Shown here: piece after piece, positions 26,553-35,423 of the stretch
Layout: each line of letters begins with the position of its first letter
How positions within the stretch are numbered: the stretch's first letter is position 1
Origin: Iningainema tapete BLCC-T55
GTDB lineage: Bacteria > Cyanobacteriota > Cyanobacteriia > Cyanobacteriales > Nostocaceae
Reading direction: 5' to 3'
Length of the DNA: 64,000 bases
Assembly: GCF_014698965.1 (NCBI RefSeq)
Contig: NZ_JACXAE010000080.1
Coordinates: 1 to 64,000 of the forward strand
Program-made: the position numbers and the translations under genes
The notes under the pieces: model-generated
Databases searched by the model: none
What the model was told of the DNA's origin: nothing
Seen by the model: only the letters and a program-made list of their open reading frames with translations

Positions 26553-27902
26553 CTAAAATCCTATATTATATAGCTGTGCCTCTTGTTGCACTTCTTTAGC
26601 AATAATCTGCCGTAAATCCCAAGGTAGCAAAACTTCGCATTGAGGACGCCAAGCCCTTAAACGCATAACCACGTTATTATCTTTATGTCGGTAGTAGACG
26701 CGGTAGTAGGCATCTTGTTGAGAGCAATGAGCAAGAATTTCTAGCAAAGATTGCTGTTGTGACACTTCTCGTGTAATTAGACGCTGTGCTTGCTGGTAAG
26801 TAATTGGTTCAAAAGTTTCATGACGAAAGGTATCCCTGATATAACGGTCATGATATTCTCGTTCAAATCGCAGCAACATGAGCCGTTTGGGTAAGTAGAA
26901 ATCAAAGCCCCAAGCTTGGGACAATTGCACTGCGATATAATCGGGACTTGGTAAGGATGCTTTTTGATAGCATTGACGCAAGGGCAAGGGAATGGCTGAG
27001 TGTTTCCATTGTAGAGGAGTCATCTGTTGAATGCGATCAAGGCGAAAGTTATACCAATCTGTTTGTCTATCAGGGCTTTCGCCAAAGGCACAAAGGTAAA
27101 CTGCTCGTTGCACATAGTAGATGCAGACTGGGTAGACTATGCAATCAACGGTATTTCCTACTCTGGCACTGTTGTAAGTCAAGTTAATGGGTGGTACTAT
27201 CTTTTTTGCCCAAAGCTCTTTTAACTCGTACTGCCAATTATCAACTTGATCTATGGTGGCATGGGGAATCACATAATCAAGTTTGAGGAAGAAGCGTTGT
27301 ACACCGTCAATCTGTTGGGCATGATTTTGAGCGATCGCTGCCAAGTCTGGATGTAAAAAATTCCATTCATAGATACCTAGTTTAGCAGTTGTTGGTTCTT
27401 CTTGGATATTTGTGGGACGAGATGGTAACTCATCCACACGATAATATTTCTGATTTTGGTACACAAGCCAGCCCAGTTCTGCTAAAATTTCCAAGTCTCC
27501 TTGGAGGGAGCGACGAGTTATTCCAAATAAGCGTTGCTGTAGTAATTTATTTAGTAAAGATGTATCTATATTTGTATGAGAAATTAGCGATCGCTTCCAC
27601 TCTACTTCATTCATTCCTGTTTGAGCATTAAACAACCACTCAGCCGTAGTTTTTGCACAAGGGCAATTGGCGTCATGTAATTTGGGAATTGCTTCTCCTT
27701 TGGGATGTGTGGCAGTGAAAAAGGCATTCCGCCAGTCGGCAAAAGTGAAAGATTCTGCCAACAGCAAATTGTTCTTATCGTCTCCGTAAAGGGTGCGCAA
27801 CCACACCCACAAACGAATAGCCCGATTCAGGTTTTGTTTGAGAGAACCGCGTGCCAACCATTGCAGCAGTTCTACTTGAGGAAGATCTTGAAATATTTGC
27901 AC
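26553..27902 (-). CDS. WYL-domain CRISPR-associated regulator (TIGR03985-like)
   Basis: A 449-residue protein resembling the cyanobacterial TIGR03985 family found beside type III CRISPR loci. The N-terminal half has winged-helix features (LLNKLLQQRLFGITRRSLQGDLEILAELGWLVYQ). The C-terminal half is WYL-like, with YLCAFGESPDRQTDWYNFRLDRI and an RxWRPQ stretch near the end (RLRAWRPQCEVLLPWDLR). WYL proteins sense ligands, often nucleic acids or nucleotides, and control promoters. It is divergent from csx3 with a perfect 18 bp palindrome between them. GTG start at 27902. Confidence 0.75.
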   Translation of the reverse strand: MQIFQDLPQVELLQWLARGSLKQNLNRAIRLWVWLRTLYGDDKNNLLLAESFTFADWRNAFFTATHPKGEAIPKLHDANCPCAKTTAEWLFNAQTGMNEVEWKRSLISHTNIDTSLLNKLLQQRLFGITRRSLQGDLEILAELGWLVYQNQKYYRVDELPSRPTNIQEEPTTAKLGIYEWNFLHPDLAAIAQNHAQQIDGVQRFFLKLDYVIPHATIDQVDNWQYELKELWAKKIVPPINLTYNSARVGNTVDCIVYPVCIYYVQRAVYLCAFGESPDRQTDWYNFRLDRIQQMTPLQWKHSAIPLPLRQCYQKASLPSPDYIAVQLSQAWGFDFYLPKRLMLLRFEREYHDRYIRDTFRHETFEPITYQQAQRLITREVSQQQSLLEILAHCSQQDAYYRVYYRHKDNNVVMRLRAWRPQCEVLLPWDLRQIIAKEVQQEAQLYNIGF

Positions 27903-27950
27903 TCTTACACTGGGGGAATCTGTGAGCTATAACTCTAGGATACGACAAAT

Positions 27951-27968
27951 TGGAAATAGCATTTTCCA
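27951..27968. promoter_or_regulatory. Candidate operator between WYL gene and csx3
   Basis: Inverted repeat TGGAAATAGCATTTTCCA: arms TGGAAA and TTTCCA with a 6 bp centre, in the 107 bp gap between the divergent WYL regulator and csx3. Its place suggests a site for the WYL protein; this is inference. Confidence 0.5.
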
Positions 27969-28009
27969 GCATCGTGTATGATGGAGCCATTCGATTACAG
28001 GTTGAACTG

Positions 28010-28312
28010 ATGACAACGTACCTCATGGAATTGAAAGACGATATTTTGCGCGTCAATTTTGGGGAACCTGCCCAGAATGACCAAATTGTTAGGGATGCAG
28101 CCGCTCGTTTGGATGAAATGGCATCGGGAGAGCTAAAAGGGGGACAGTTGTTGAAGATTAACGGACCTATTTCTATACCAGTAGCGTTTGTGCTGGCACA
28201 CAAAGTAAGTCATCTTTATGGTGCGATCGCTTTGTTTGACCCTAAGTTGGGTAAATATGTGATTTGTATCACACACAATCCTGAGTATAATCTAGGAGAA
28301 TTAATTGATTGA
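28010..28312 (+). CDS. csx3: Stand-alone Csx3
   Basis: A 100-residue Csx3-family protein. Csx3 degrades the cyclic tetra-adenylate made by Cas10 and so shuts down type III signalling. The start at 28010 (MTTYLMELKDDILRVNFG) aligns with the next gene's MTTYHINLEDDVLRVKFG; an upstream in-frame start at 27950 would run through the palindrome. Conserved parts include NDQIVRDAAARLDEM, GGQLLKINGPIS, VLAHKVSHLYGAIALFDP and YVICITHNPEY. It appears to be a duplicate of the Csx3 half of the downstream gene. Confidence 0.85.
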   Translation: MTTYLMELKDDILRVNFGEPAQNDQIVRDAAARLDEMASGELKGGQLLKINGPISIPVAFVLAHKVSHLYGAIALFDPKLGKYVICITHNPEYNLGELID

Positions 28313-28404
28313 GTTGTTGCATTGCGACAAGGTAATAAGCAACATTGTTAGGCGTCTACAATTTTTCCTCATCATAGAATTTGTCTTATACCATTTTGTA
28401 ATTC

Positions 28405-29322
28405 ATGACTACGTACCACATCAATTTAGAGGATGATGTTCTGAGAGTAAAATTTGGCACACCAGCTAACGGCGACCAAATTGTTCGCGATGCAGCAGCA
28501 CGTTTAGATGAATTAATTGATTCTGGGGAGTTATCTGGAGGTTCGCTGCTCAAAATCAATGGACGTGCGTCGGTGCTTGTCAGTCAGGTGTTAGCACACA
28601 AACTATCTCACTTGTATGGAGCGATCGCATTCTTTGACCCCAAAATTGGCGACAAAGGACTAGACAGGTATGTAATCACAATCAGTCATAACCCAATGTA
28701 CAAAGTTGGAGACACACTAGATTTAACTAGAGCGCAAAAGAATCTGTCCAGTGTAAAAGTGGTGCTTTGTGGTTTTGCCAACACAGGAAAGTCATGCTTT
28801 CGGGAAGGTTTAAAGCTGGCAATTTTACAAATCCCTGATGCGCCCGACTCCTACGTAATTTCAGGTTGCCCTGACGGTGATGGTTCTTGGTATTGCGAAA
28901 CTGCACGCCGCGATCCTGAATTAGCTCAACAATTGAAGAAAGAGTACAAAGCCAAATTCACTCCAGAGTTTGCCCAATTAAAAGCACATGAGATAAGAGT
29001 AATCAATACACCTCTACTAGTGTTTGATGTTGGTGGCAAAATTTCTGATGAAAATCGTTTGATCATGACTGAAGCCACTCACGCTGTCATACTAGCCAAC
29101 AATGAGCAAGAAATTTTGACATGGCAAGAGTTTTGCAAGTCTTTGAATCTGCGTGTGATTGCAAAGATTTATAGCGATTATAAAGGGACAGCCGACTACA
29201 TTGAAGCAGAGTCACCCGTTATTAAGGGTAGCGTTCACTATTTGGAACGGGGGGAAGATGTTTCGACACGCCCGATGGTGCAAGCTTTGGCAAGGTTACT
29301 GGTTGATGTAAGTAAAGTGTAG
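28405..29322 (+). CDS. csx3: Csx3-AAA fusion ring nuclease
   Basis: A 305-residue two-domain protein. Residues 1-~110 form Csx3 (GDQIVRDAAARLDELI, LLKINGRASVLVSQVLAHKLSHLYGA). Residues ~115-305 are an AAA/P-loop domain with Walker A GFANTGKS at 123-130 and the Walker-B-like LLVFDVGGK. Csx3-AAA proteins are cyclic-oligoadenylate ring nucleases in which the AAA part is thought to aid turnover. It lies directly upstream of cas10. Confidence 0.85.
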   Translation: MTTYHINLEDDVLRVKFGTPANGDQIVRDAAARLDELIDSGELSGGSLLKINGRASVLVSQVLAHKLSHLYGAIAFFDPKIGDKGLDRYVITISHNPMYKVGDTLDLTRAQKNLSSVKVVLCGFANTGKSCFREGLKLAILQIPDAPDSYVISGCPDGDGSWYCETARRDPELAQQLKKEYKAKFTPEFAQLKAHEIRVINTPLLVFDVGGKISDENRLIMTEATHAVILANNEQEILTWQEFCKSLNLRVIAKIYSDYKGTADYIEAESPVIKGSVHYLERGEDVSTRPMVQALARLLVDVSKV

Positions 29323-29349
29323 AGAAACGAAAATTTTGCATTGGGAAAT

Positions 29350-31701
29350 ATGGTAATTAATTCAAATTCAATTACAACAGCGATCGCCTGGTGTCTTGCT
29401 TGGGGCGAAGGAAGCCAACCTCAGTCTGATTTAACTGTGTTGCAGCAGATGCGACAGGCTTTGAATAATGGGGGAGAGGTTCCAGAAGAGGTGCGAACAC
29501 TAGTTGAGGAAGCCAAGCGATTAGAAACTCTCTCATTTCCAGAAACATTAGATGAGCTAAAACAGTTAACCGAAGAAAAGCACCCCACTGAAAAAGAAAA
29601 GCACCCCATTCTTTGGAACTCCAAGATAGGCTTAGTGTATGGTGGTGCAACCAAGATTAAGCAATATGTATTTGAAGAAGCCAAACTTCCAGATATTAGG
29701 GGTGGCTCAGCACTTTTAGACCGAATTAACTTAGTTGATTTACCCGCATTTTTCAACAAAAAACCTGAGTCTAAACATAATTACAATGCACAATGTATTA
29801 AGATAAGAAACTGGCTGACTCAAAACGTTTCTGCTGAACACAAAAATATTTTAGAAGCTTTGATTCCAGAACTAATTATCTACTCAACTGGCGGAAACAT
29901 TTTAGCTTTTTGTCCTGCTGCTTTTGTAAATGTCTTAGCTAATGCGATTGAAAAGCGCTACACTCATGAGACTTTAACAGCTAACTCTTGTGCAGTTGGA
30001 TATACATTTAGACTGCTAGAAACTCGTTTTGGTTTGCTGCCAGATAATATTGAGGAAACATTTTGGATAGAAAAGTATCGACAAAAATATAAAGAACCAC
30101 TGGTAGAGGCTTATTATGGTATAATAAAAAATGAATCCGAGCTACTTGAGCATTTTAAAAATCGTAAGTCTTTTAACGAATTAAGTACGAAATTAGCAAT
30201 TCTTTTCAATCAGCGGCGCAGTGGAAATGACTTTGAAAATCGTCCCACTCGCCGTTATCCACCGATGTTTGAAACCCATCCTTACATAAAACGAGATGAA
30301 GGAGAGCAACGAAGCACTATTACTAAAGCAAACCAACTTCCAGGAGAACCTTATTTTTCTGAAACTTCTGCACGGAAAAGACGAGTTGGTGGTAGAGCGA
30401 AAACCGGACTATCAGTGCCACCTCAATGGTATAAAGATATTGGGCTAGAGTGGGATTCAGGAATCATTGAAGGTTGGGTTGACAAATTTGAGGAATTTTT
30501 GAGCGAAAACTCTGAACAGCGTCATAAATACTGCGGTAGTTACCAACTTGATAAAGTTAAGATTCCTCAATCTTTAACAGAGATTGGCAATGTTAGTAAC
30601 GGCTTTATTGCCTATATATATGCTGATGGCAACAATATAGGTGGTTATATTCAAAAATATATACTTACTGCTAAAGATTATCAAGAATTTAGTTATGATG
30701 TTAGCCTAGCCACAGAATATGCGGTTTATCAAGCTTTGGCAGATAATCTTCATCCGCGTGTATTAACAAATATTAAAAAATCAGAATCAACCAACAAAAA
30801 TGGCGATCTGATTCATCCCTTTGAAATCCTCACCATTGGTGGAGATGACATTATCTTGATTGTGCCAGCCGATAGGGCATTAGAAATTGCCAAGATGATT
30901 GGCGAACAGTTTGAGCAAATCCTTCTTAAACAAGTTTCTTTTGTAAATATACAAGGTAAAAATGTTGAAATTAAAAGAGATTATCGGGTTAAATCATCGG
31001 AAAAACCAATAGACTTGAGTAAGTGTCATCGCTACTCTTGGCAAAATACAGAACCTTCTCAATGTGAGTTGAGTACATCTAGTGGGGTATTGATTACTGC
31101 TTACAACACTCCCATTTACTATGCACAGAAGCTCTTTGAACAGTTACTCAAGTCAGCGAAGAAACGTGGTAAAAAGCTTAAAAATGTTGGTTATAGTGGC
31201 GGCACAGTAGATTTTTTAACAATGAAATCTGTTACTATGATTTCATCTAATATCAAAGAATTTCGTGAACAGGCATTAACAAAAGAGTGTGGTGCAAAAC
31301 TGAGGCTATACGCTGCTCCTTATACTCTACATGAATTGGGAGGATTGCTCCAAGTAGTTCAAGCTTTGAAAGAAGTTAATTTTCCTAAATCGCAACTCTA
31401 CCAAATTCGTAGCTTCCTAGAATCAGGTAAGCGTACAGCTATTCTCAATTATCTTTATTTCCGCTCCAGACTTAAAAGCGATAAGGCAGAACTACTAAAA
31501 AAACAGTTTGAAGATGCTTGGTGTAAAGCAAAGACTAATGAAGGTAAAATTGCCCCTTGGATGTATGATTCAGGCAAGCTCGATCCACATGATACAGAAG
31601 CTCCTGCATATGAAACTATCTGGCGTGAAATAGTGGATTTGTACGATTTTATTCAATTATCTGATGCTGTACCGATTTCATCCTTGGAGGTAGATGCATG
31701 A
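29350..31701 (+). CDS. cas10: Cas10 (type III, cyclase-positive, HD-less)
   Basis: Large subunit of the type III effector, about 783 residues. The cyclase palm motif GGDD is at residues 497-500 (LTIGGDDIILIVPAD). The first palm-like region has YGGATKIKQYVFEEAKLPDIRGGSALLD and STGGNILAFCPA; a zinc-ribbon-like Cys pair is not obvious. Only ~95 residues precede the first palm and they contain no HD pair, so the usual N-terminal DNase is missing. Cyclic oligoadenylate synthesis is therefore the likely main output. The ATG at 29350 follows GGGAA; a TTG at 29341 is possible. It overlaps the next gene by ATGA. Confidence 0.88.
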   Translation: MVINSNSITTAIAWCLAWGEGSQPQSDLTVLQQMRQALNNGGEVPEEVRTLVEEAKRLETLSFPETLDELKQLTEEKHPTEKEKHPILWNSKIGLVYGGATKIKQYVFEEAKLPDIRGGSALLDRINLVDLPAFFNKKPESKHNYNAQCIKIRNWLTQNVSAEHKNILEALIPELIIYSTGGNILAFCPAAFVNVLANAIEKRYTHETLTANSCAVGYTFRLLETRFGLLPDNIEETFWIEKYRQKYKEPLVEAYYGIIKNESELLEHFKNRKSFNELSTKLAILFNQRRSGNDFENRPTRRYPPMFETHPYIKRDEGEQRSTITKANQLPGEPYFSETSARKRRVGGRAKTGLSVPPQWYKDIGLEWDSGIIEGWVDKFEEFLSENSEQRHKYCGSYQLDKVKIPQSLTEIGNVSNGFIAYIYADGNNIGGYIQKYILTAKDYQEFSYDVSLATEYAVYQALADNLHPRVLTNIKKSESTNKNGDLIHPFEILTIGGDDIILIVPADRALEIAKMIGEQFEQILLKQVSFVNIQGKNVEIKRDYRVKSSEKPIDLSKCHRYSWQNTEPSQCELSTSSGVLITAYNTPIYYAQKLFEQLLKSAKKRGKKLKNVGYSGGTVDFLTMKSVTMISSNIKEFREQALTKECGAKLRLYAAPYTLHELGGLLQVVQALKEVNFPKSQLYQIRSFLESGKRTAILNYLYFRSRLKSDKAELLKKQFEDAWCKAKTNEGKIAPWMYDSGKLDPHDTEAPAYETIWREIVDLYDFIQLSDAVPISSLEVDA

Positions 31702-32429
31702 TTTCTCTGCAAGCACTATCGAATCCGAATTCAGTTGATACTATTAGAATTACAGCAGTAATTGATACTGCCTTATGTGTGGGTGCGGGTGGTGCTTCTG
31801 GAGTACTGGCTGACAAACCAATTGTCCGTAACTCAGAAGGAAATTTGCTTATTCCTGCTTCTCAATTTAAAGGGCGTCTGCGTCATGAGTGCGAAAAAAT
31901 AGCTAGGGCTTTGGGATGGGCTATTTCTGAGTCTCCTAGTGCGGAAAAAATGGTGATTCGTAGAGCAAATGCACCTATTAAATTTCGACGAAGTGAATAC
32001 GAATTACCAGGATATAACGAAACATATCACTGTTTAATTAGTCAGATTTTTGGCGATCCTGTTTTACCTTCACGAGTAATAGTTGAGGACTTAATTTACA
32101 CAGAAAATCCAGATAACTTACCAGAAGTTTTGCGTCCGGGTGTAACAATTAATCGCCGACGACGTATTGCAGAGGAGAAAAAACTCTACTTTCTCGAAAC
32201 TTCTCCAGTAAATGCTCAACTAAAGTTTGAAGGTAGCATTCTCATTCAACCAAGCCTCAAACCCGAACAACCAGATTATGCTCCTGCATTGATTTGGGCT
32301 GGTTTGCAACATATTCATGCACTGGGAGGAAGTAAGTCGGCTGGTTTGGGATGGTTACATTGGGAATTACCAAAAATTGAAGTTGATGATAAGGTCTGGC
32401 AGTTTTTGGGAAAAGGAGGGGTAAAGTGA
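31698..32429 (+). CDS. cas7: Cas7-type RAMP subunit (Csm3-like)
   Basis: A 243-residue RAMP protein. The family core SEGNLLIPASQFKGRLRHECE follows ADKPIVRN, whose Asp39 sits where the Csm3/Cmr4 target-RNA-cleaving Asp is found. The glycine-rich loop SKSAGLGWLHWEL is near the C-terminus. It should form part of the crRNA-binding backbone. It is coupled by 4 bp overlaps to cas10 before it and csx10 after it. Confidence 0.82.
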   Translation: MISLQALSNPNSVDTIRITAVIDTALCVGAGGASGVLADKPIVRNSEGNLLIPASQFKGRLRHECEKIARALGWAISESPSAEKMVIRRANAPIKFRRSEYELPGYNETYHCLISQIFGDPVLPSRVIVEDLIYTENPDNLPEVLRPGVTINRRRRIAEEKKLYFLETSPVNAQLKFEGSILIQPSLKPEQPDYAPALIWAGLQHIHALGGSKSAGLGWLHWELPKIEVDDKVWQFLGKGGVK

Positions 32430-33796
32430 AACGTATTCAACTGCAAATTAAGGCTTTGTCTCCTCTGGCGATCGCACGGCAAAAACCAGGTGGTTCAGTG
32501 AGTGAGGTTGAGGATTATATTCCAGGAACCGTGATTCGTGGAGCATTTGCTGCTCAAATATTACAGCAATCTGGTCATCTGTCAACCAATCTCGCAGAAA
32601 ATGGCGGGGACTTTCAGGCTTTATTTTTGGGTGATGAACCTGCAATTTTTCAACACGCCTATCCTGCTACCCTAGAAATTAATGATGAGATAGTTTCTCG
32701 ACAAAGAGTCGAAGAAATTAAAGTATTACCTGCTACTGCACTAAGTTCTAAGACTAAACCTGGTTTTAAGCCTAAGAATAACGGTGTTTTTGATACTTTA
32801 ATTGATCGCTTTTGTGCCGAAGGTTACGGTTATCCTTACGATCCAAACTGCCCAACTGATGGAGAAAGAGTTGACACTCCTGGCATTAGTTTCTATAGCC
32901 AAGTCAATAAGGCTTTCCTAGTTTTCTGGTGTAAATGGTATTATAAGCTACAAAATAACCAACTTGTAGAAGCTGGAAAGCTTGATCTGTGGTTCATAAG
33001 CCTTGCTTATTACCTCATATACGAGAGAGCCTACAAGCAGGAGGCTAATAAACGACTGTTAACAAGGGTAGGTATCAATCGACGACGGGCAACGGCTGAG
33101 GAAGAAATACTCTACAGTATTGAAGTGCTGAATGAATCTAAGTTCAAAGGTGAAAAGCCGAAACCCGTAATTTACAATTCAGCAATTGTAGTTACAGATA
33201 CTTTAGCAGATTCTTTATGGCAATTTATTCATGCCCGTCATCAAGACTTCCGCTTGGGTGGTTCGACTTCACGAGGATTGGGAAAAGTGGAAATTAAGGT
33301 AATACAGCCCAAAGATGTTCAACCAAATGTAGAGGATAAAGTCACAAAATTTACTCAGACATTGCAAAAACGTTGGCAGGAATGGAATAACATTTTTGGT
33401 TCTCCTATTAAAGAATCGCCCGATAATCGAACCTTTTTTACCTTAGATTTACAAGCTGATGCTATTTTAACTGAACAATGGCGACGCACTACTGTAATTT
33501 CTGCTACCATGTTACAACAGTTTACGGGTGTTGAAGCACCCGTAACACTCGAAGCTGTTTACAGCAGCTATGATTACCGTTCTGGTTGGAATGCTGCTTG
33601 GGGATTGATGAAAGATGTGGAATTAGTGACTAGAAAAGGATCTGTATATTTATTTAGTACTACTGAACCTGATAAATGGTATGAAGCTTTAGCTCAATTG
33701 GAATTAACAGGTGTAGGCGATCGGACTTGCGAAGGCTTCGGGCAAGTGCTAGTTTGTAATGATTTTCATCTTGTATTTAGAGAGTTTCCTGTATGA
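32426..33796 (+). CDS. csx10: Csx10-type RAMP subunit
   Basis: A 456-residue Csx10-like protein, the Cas5-type marker of subtype III-D. It has an N-terminal ferredoxin-like start (IQLQIKALSPLAIARQKPGG), PGTVIRGAFAAQIL, FDTLIDRFCAEGYGYPYDPNCPTDGER, RVGINRRRATAEEEILYS and the glycine loop RLGGSTSRGLGKVEI; a second RAMP fold ends with GVGDRTCEGFGQV. Between DGERVD and KRLLTRVGI lies a ~55-residue Trp/Tyr-rich segment (WCKWYYKLQNNQ...WFISLAYYLIYE) that I do not expect in the family. GTG start with a GTGA overlap. Confidence 0.8.
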   Translation: MKRIQLQIKALSPLAIARQKPGGSVSEVEDYIPGTVIRGAFAAQILQQSGHLSTNLAENGGDFQALFLGDEPAIFQHAYPATLEINDEIVSRQRVEEIKVLPATALSSKTKPGFKPKNNGVFDTLIDRFCAEGYGYPYDPNCPTDGERVDTPGISFYSQVNKAFLVFWCKWYYKLQNNQLVEAGKLDLWFISLAYYLIYERAYKQEANKRLLTRVGINRRRATAEEEILYSIEVLNESKFKGEKPKPVIYNSAIVVTDTLADSLWQFIHARHQDFRLGGSTSRGLGKVEIKVIQPKDVQPNVEDKVTKFTQTLQKRWQEWNNIFGSPIKESPDNRTFFTLDLQADAILTEQWRRTTVISATMLQQFTGVEAPVTLEAVYSSYDYRSGWNAAWGLMKDVELVTRKGSVYLFSTTEPDKWYEALAQLELTGVGDRTCEGFGQVLVCNDFHLVFREFPV

Positions 33797-34203
33797 GTTT
33801 CTTGCCAGAACAGAGAATAGAGTTAGAAGTCCAAAAAGGAATTCGTCAAGCTGAAGATGATTTAGTGATATGGATTCAAGATGCTTTAGATAAAGCAAAA
33901 TATGGTGATTTGGAAGAGTCTCAATTTCGTAATTTAGTACGTGTGGCTGATACCACAGATAGTGCAGAAGTCATTAAAAACTTTCTTTTTTATCAAGTTG
34001 GTAGAGATAAAAAATGGGGGAGAGGTCAAGAATCTCTGGCAGAGAAAATTGTTCAAGATATTGATGGTAACATTAAGAAAACTGCTCAAATAATTGCTGA
34101 ATGTTCTCATACTAACTTCAAACCTATTTGGTTAGAACTGATTCGCCGTTATTTAGGCTATGGTGCACGCTATCTCAAGTACTTAAAAGAAGGAAAATAT
34201 TAA
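33793..34203 (+). CDS. Putative Cas11 small subunit
   Basis: A 136-residue all-helical, charged protein (VQKGIRQAEDDLVIWIQDALDKAKYGDLEESQFRNLVRVAD) of the size and position of the Csm2/Cas11 small subunit. It overlaps csx10 by ATGA. The assignment rests on context, size and predicted helicity; I see no unique motif. Confidence 0.6.
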   Translation: MSFLPEQRIELEVQKGIRQAEDDLVIWIQDALDKAKYGDLEESQFRNLVRVADTTDSAEVIKNFLFYQVGRDKKWGRGQESLAEKIVQDIDGNIKKTAQIIAECSHTNFKPIWLELIRRYLGYGARYLKYLKEGKY

Positions 34204-34227
34204 ATAATTTGATTGAGGTATTCACAT

Positions 34228-35391
34228 ATGTCAGAAAGTACAATGTTAGTTTTGATTGGAGGACGTAGTGCAGTTCCAGCAATTGCTGGTGCCCTTCAAT
34301 TTATTGAAGAAGTTAACAGAGTAAAGTTCTTGCTTTGCGAGGGTGAGCAGTATCCGAATTTTCAGAGAAGTATAGAAACTGTTTTAAAGCAAGAACAAAA
34401 AGATTTGCTTTGTGATGAAACCGATGTGAAAAGCGTTGAGCCAAGCAGGTTTGATGATGTATATAAAGCCGTTAGTGAACTTTGTCATGATGTGAAAAAT
34501 TTGAAGTATGTAAATCTGACAGGTGTTCCTCAAACTATGGCATTTTCAGTTTATAGCTATGTTCGAGAAAAATATAAAGATGTGATGATTTTTAGTGTAA
34601 ATACTCACCAATCAGAAATTATTCCCTTAATTTTTGGAGAGAAACCACGTTCTTTCAATAAACGCTTGAGTGTTGAAAACTATATTGCTATGTGTGGACT
34701 AAGCATCTTCAAAAAGAAATCTGGATGTACAAATTCTTTTTTAGAGGGAATAGCAAAGTACTGTGCAGAATATTACGATACTGTCAGCAAAGCTTTTTCT
34801 GTGATTCGTCGCAAAGCAAAAAATGCTGATAATATTGCAGTACCAAAAGGTTTTAACTTTCAAGAACAAGAATTTACTAGAGAAGGAATTTTACAAAGTC
34901 AATTGCAAGAGATTTTTAAGAATTTAGAACAAAGTTTAATAATTCATAATTATCAAAATTATAATAATGAAATCTATTTTCAAATTAGAGAAAGAGAGAA
35001 TTATGCTTTTATAGCTGGAGATTGGTTAGAGTTGTTTGTATATTATTCAGCAAAGCAGTGTAGTTTTGATTCTGTAGAAATGGGTGTTGAACTAGATAAT
35101 TATAGGGGTGAAATAGATGTATTCTCTTTGAATAGTGCTAATGCCATGATTTGTGAATGTAAGACAGGTAATTATAGTTCAAATGATTTGTCTGTCCTTG
35201 GAGCTAAAGCTCAAAAGTTAGGTGGTAACTATTGTGTAAAATTATTCATTACCAGTCAAATTACAGTATCTGAAGAGTTTAAAAATCAGGCTAAAAATAA
35301 TAGAGTTATGGTAATTTCAGGCAATGAATTAAGTCGGTTACCTGATATTTTAAGCAAAGAAATGCAAAACCCTACGTATTCAAGAAGCTAA
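34228..35391 (+). CDS. CARF-nuclease of the Can2/Card1 (DUF1887) family
   Basis: About 387 residues. The N-terminal CARF domain (LVLIGGRSAVPAIAGALQFI..., VNLTGVPQTMAFSVYSYV) should bind cyclic oligoadenylate. The C-terminal PD-(D/E)xK nuclease has WLELFVYYSA, VELDNYRGEIDVFS and ICECKTG, giving the E...D...ExK set near residues 265-312. Can2/Card1 proteins cut DNA and/or RNA when cA4 binds. The ATG at 34228 is preferred over a non-ATG start at 34213, with GAGG upstream. With the Csx3 proteins it makes a complete activate/deactivate pair. Confidence 0.85.
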   Translation: MSESTMLVLIGGRSAVPAIAGALQFIEEVNRVKFLLCEGEQYPNFQRSIETVLKQEQKDLLCDETDVKSVEPSRFDDVYKAVSELCHDVKNLKYVNLTGVPQTMAFSVYSYVREKYKDVMIFSVNTHQSEIIPLIFGEKPRSFNKRLSVENYIAMCGLSIFKKKSGCTNSFLEGIAKYCAEYYDTVSKAFSVIRRKAKNADNIAVPKGFNFQEQEFTREGILQSQLQEIFKNLEQSLIIHNYQNYNNEIYFQIRERENYAFIAGDWLELFVYYSAKQCSFDSVEMGVELDNYRGEIDVFSLNSANAMICECKTGNYSSNDLSVLGAKAQKLGGNYCVKLFITSQITVSEEFKNQAKNNRVMVISGNELSRLPDILSKEMQNPTYSRS

Positions 35392-35423
35392 GCACTAAAT
35401 TACTAATGTGATGAAATAAGGTT

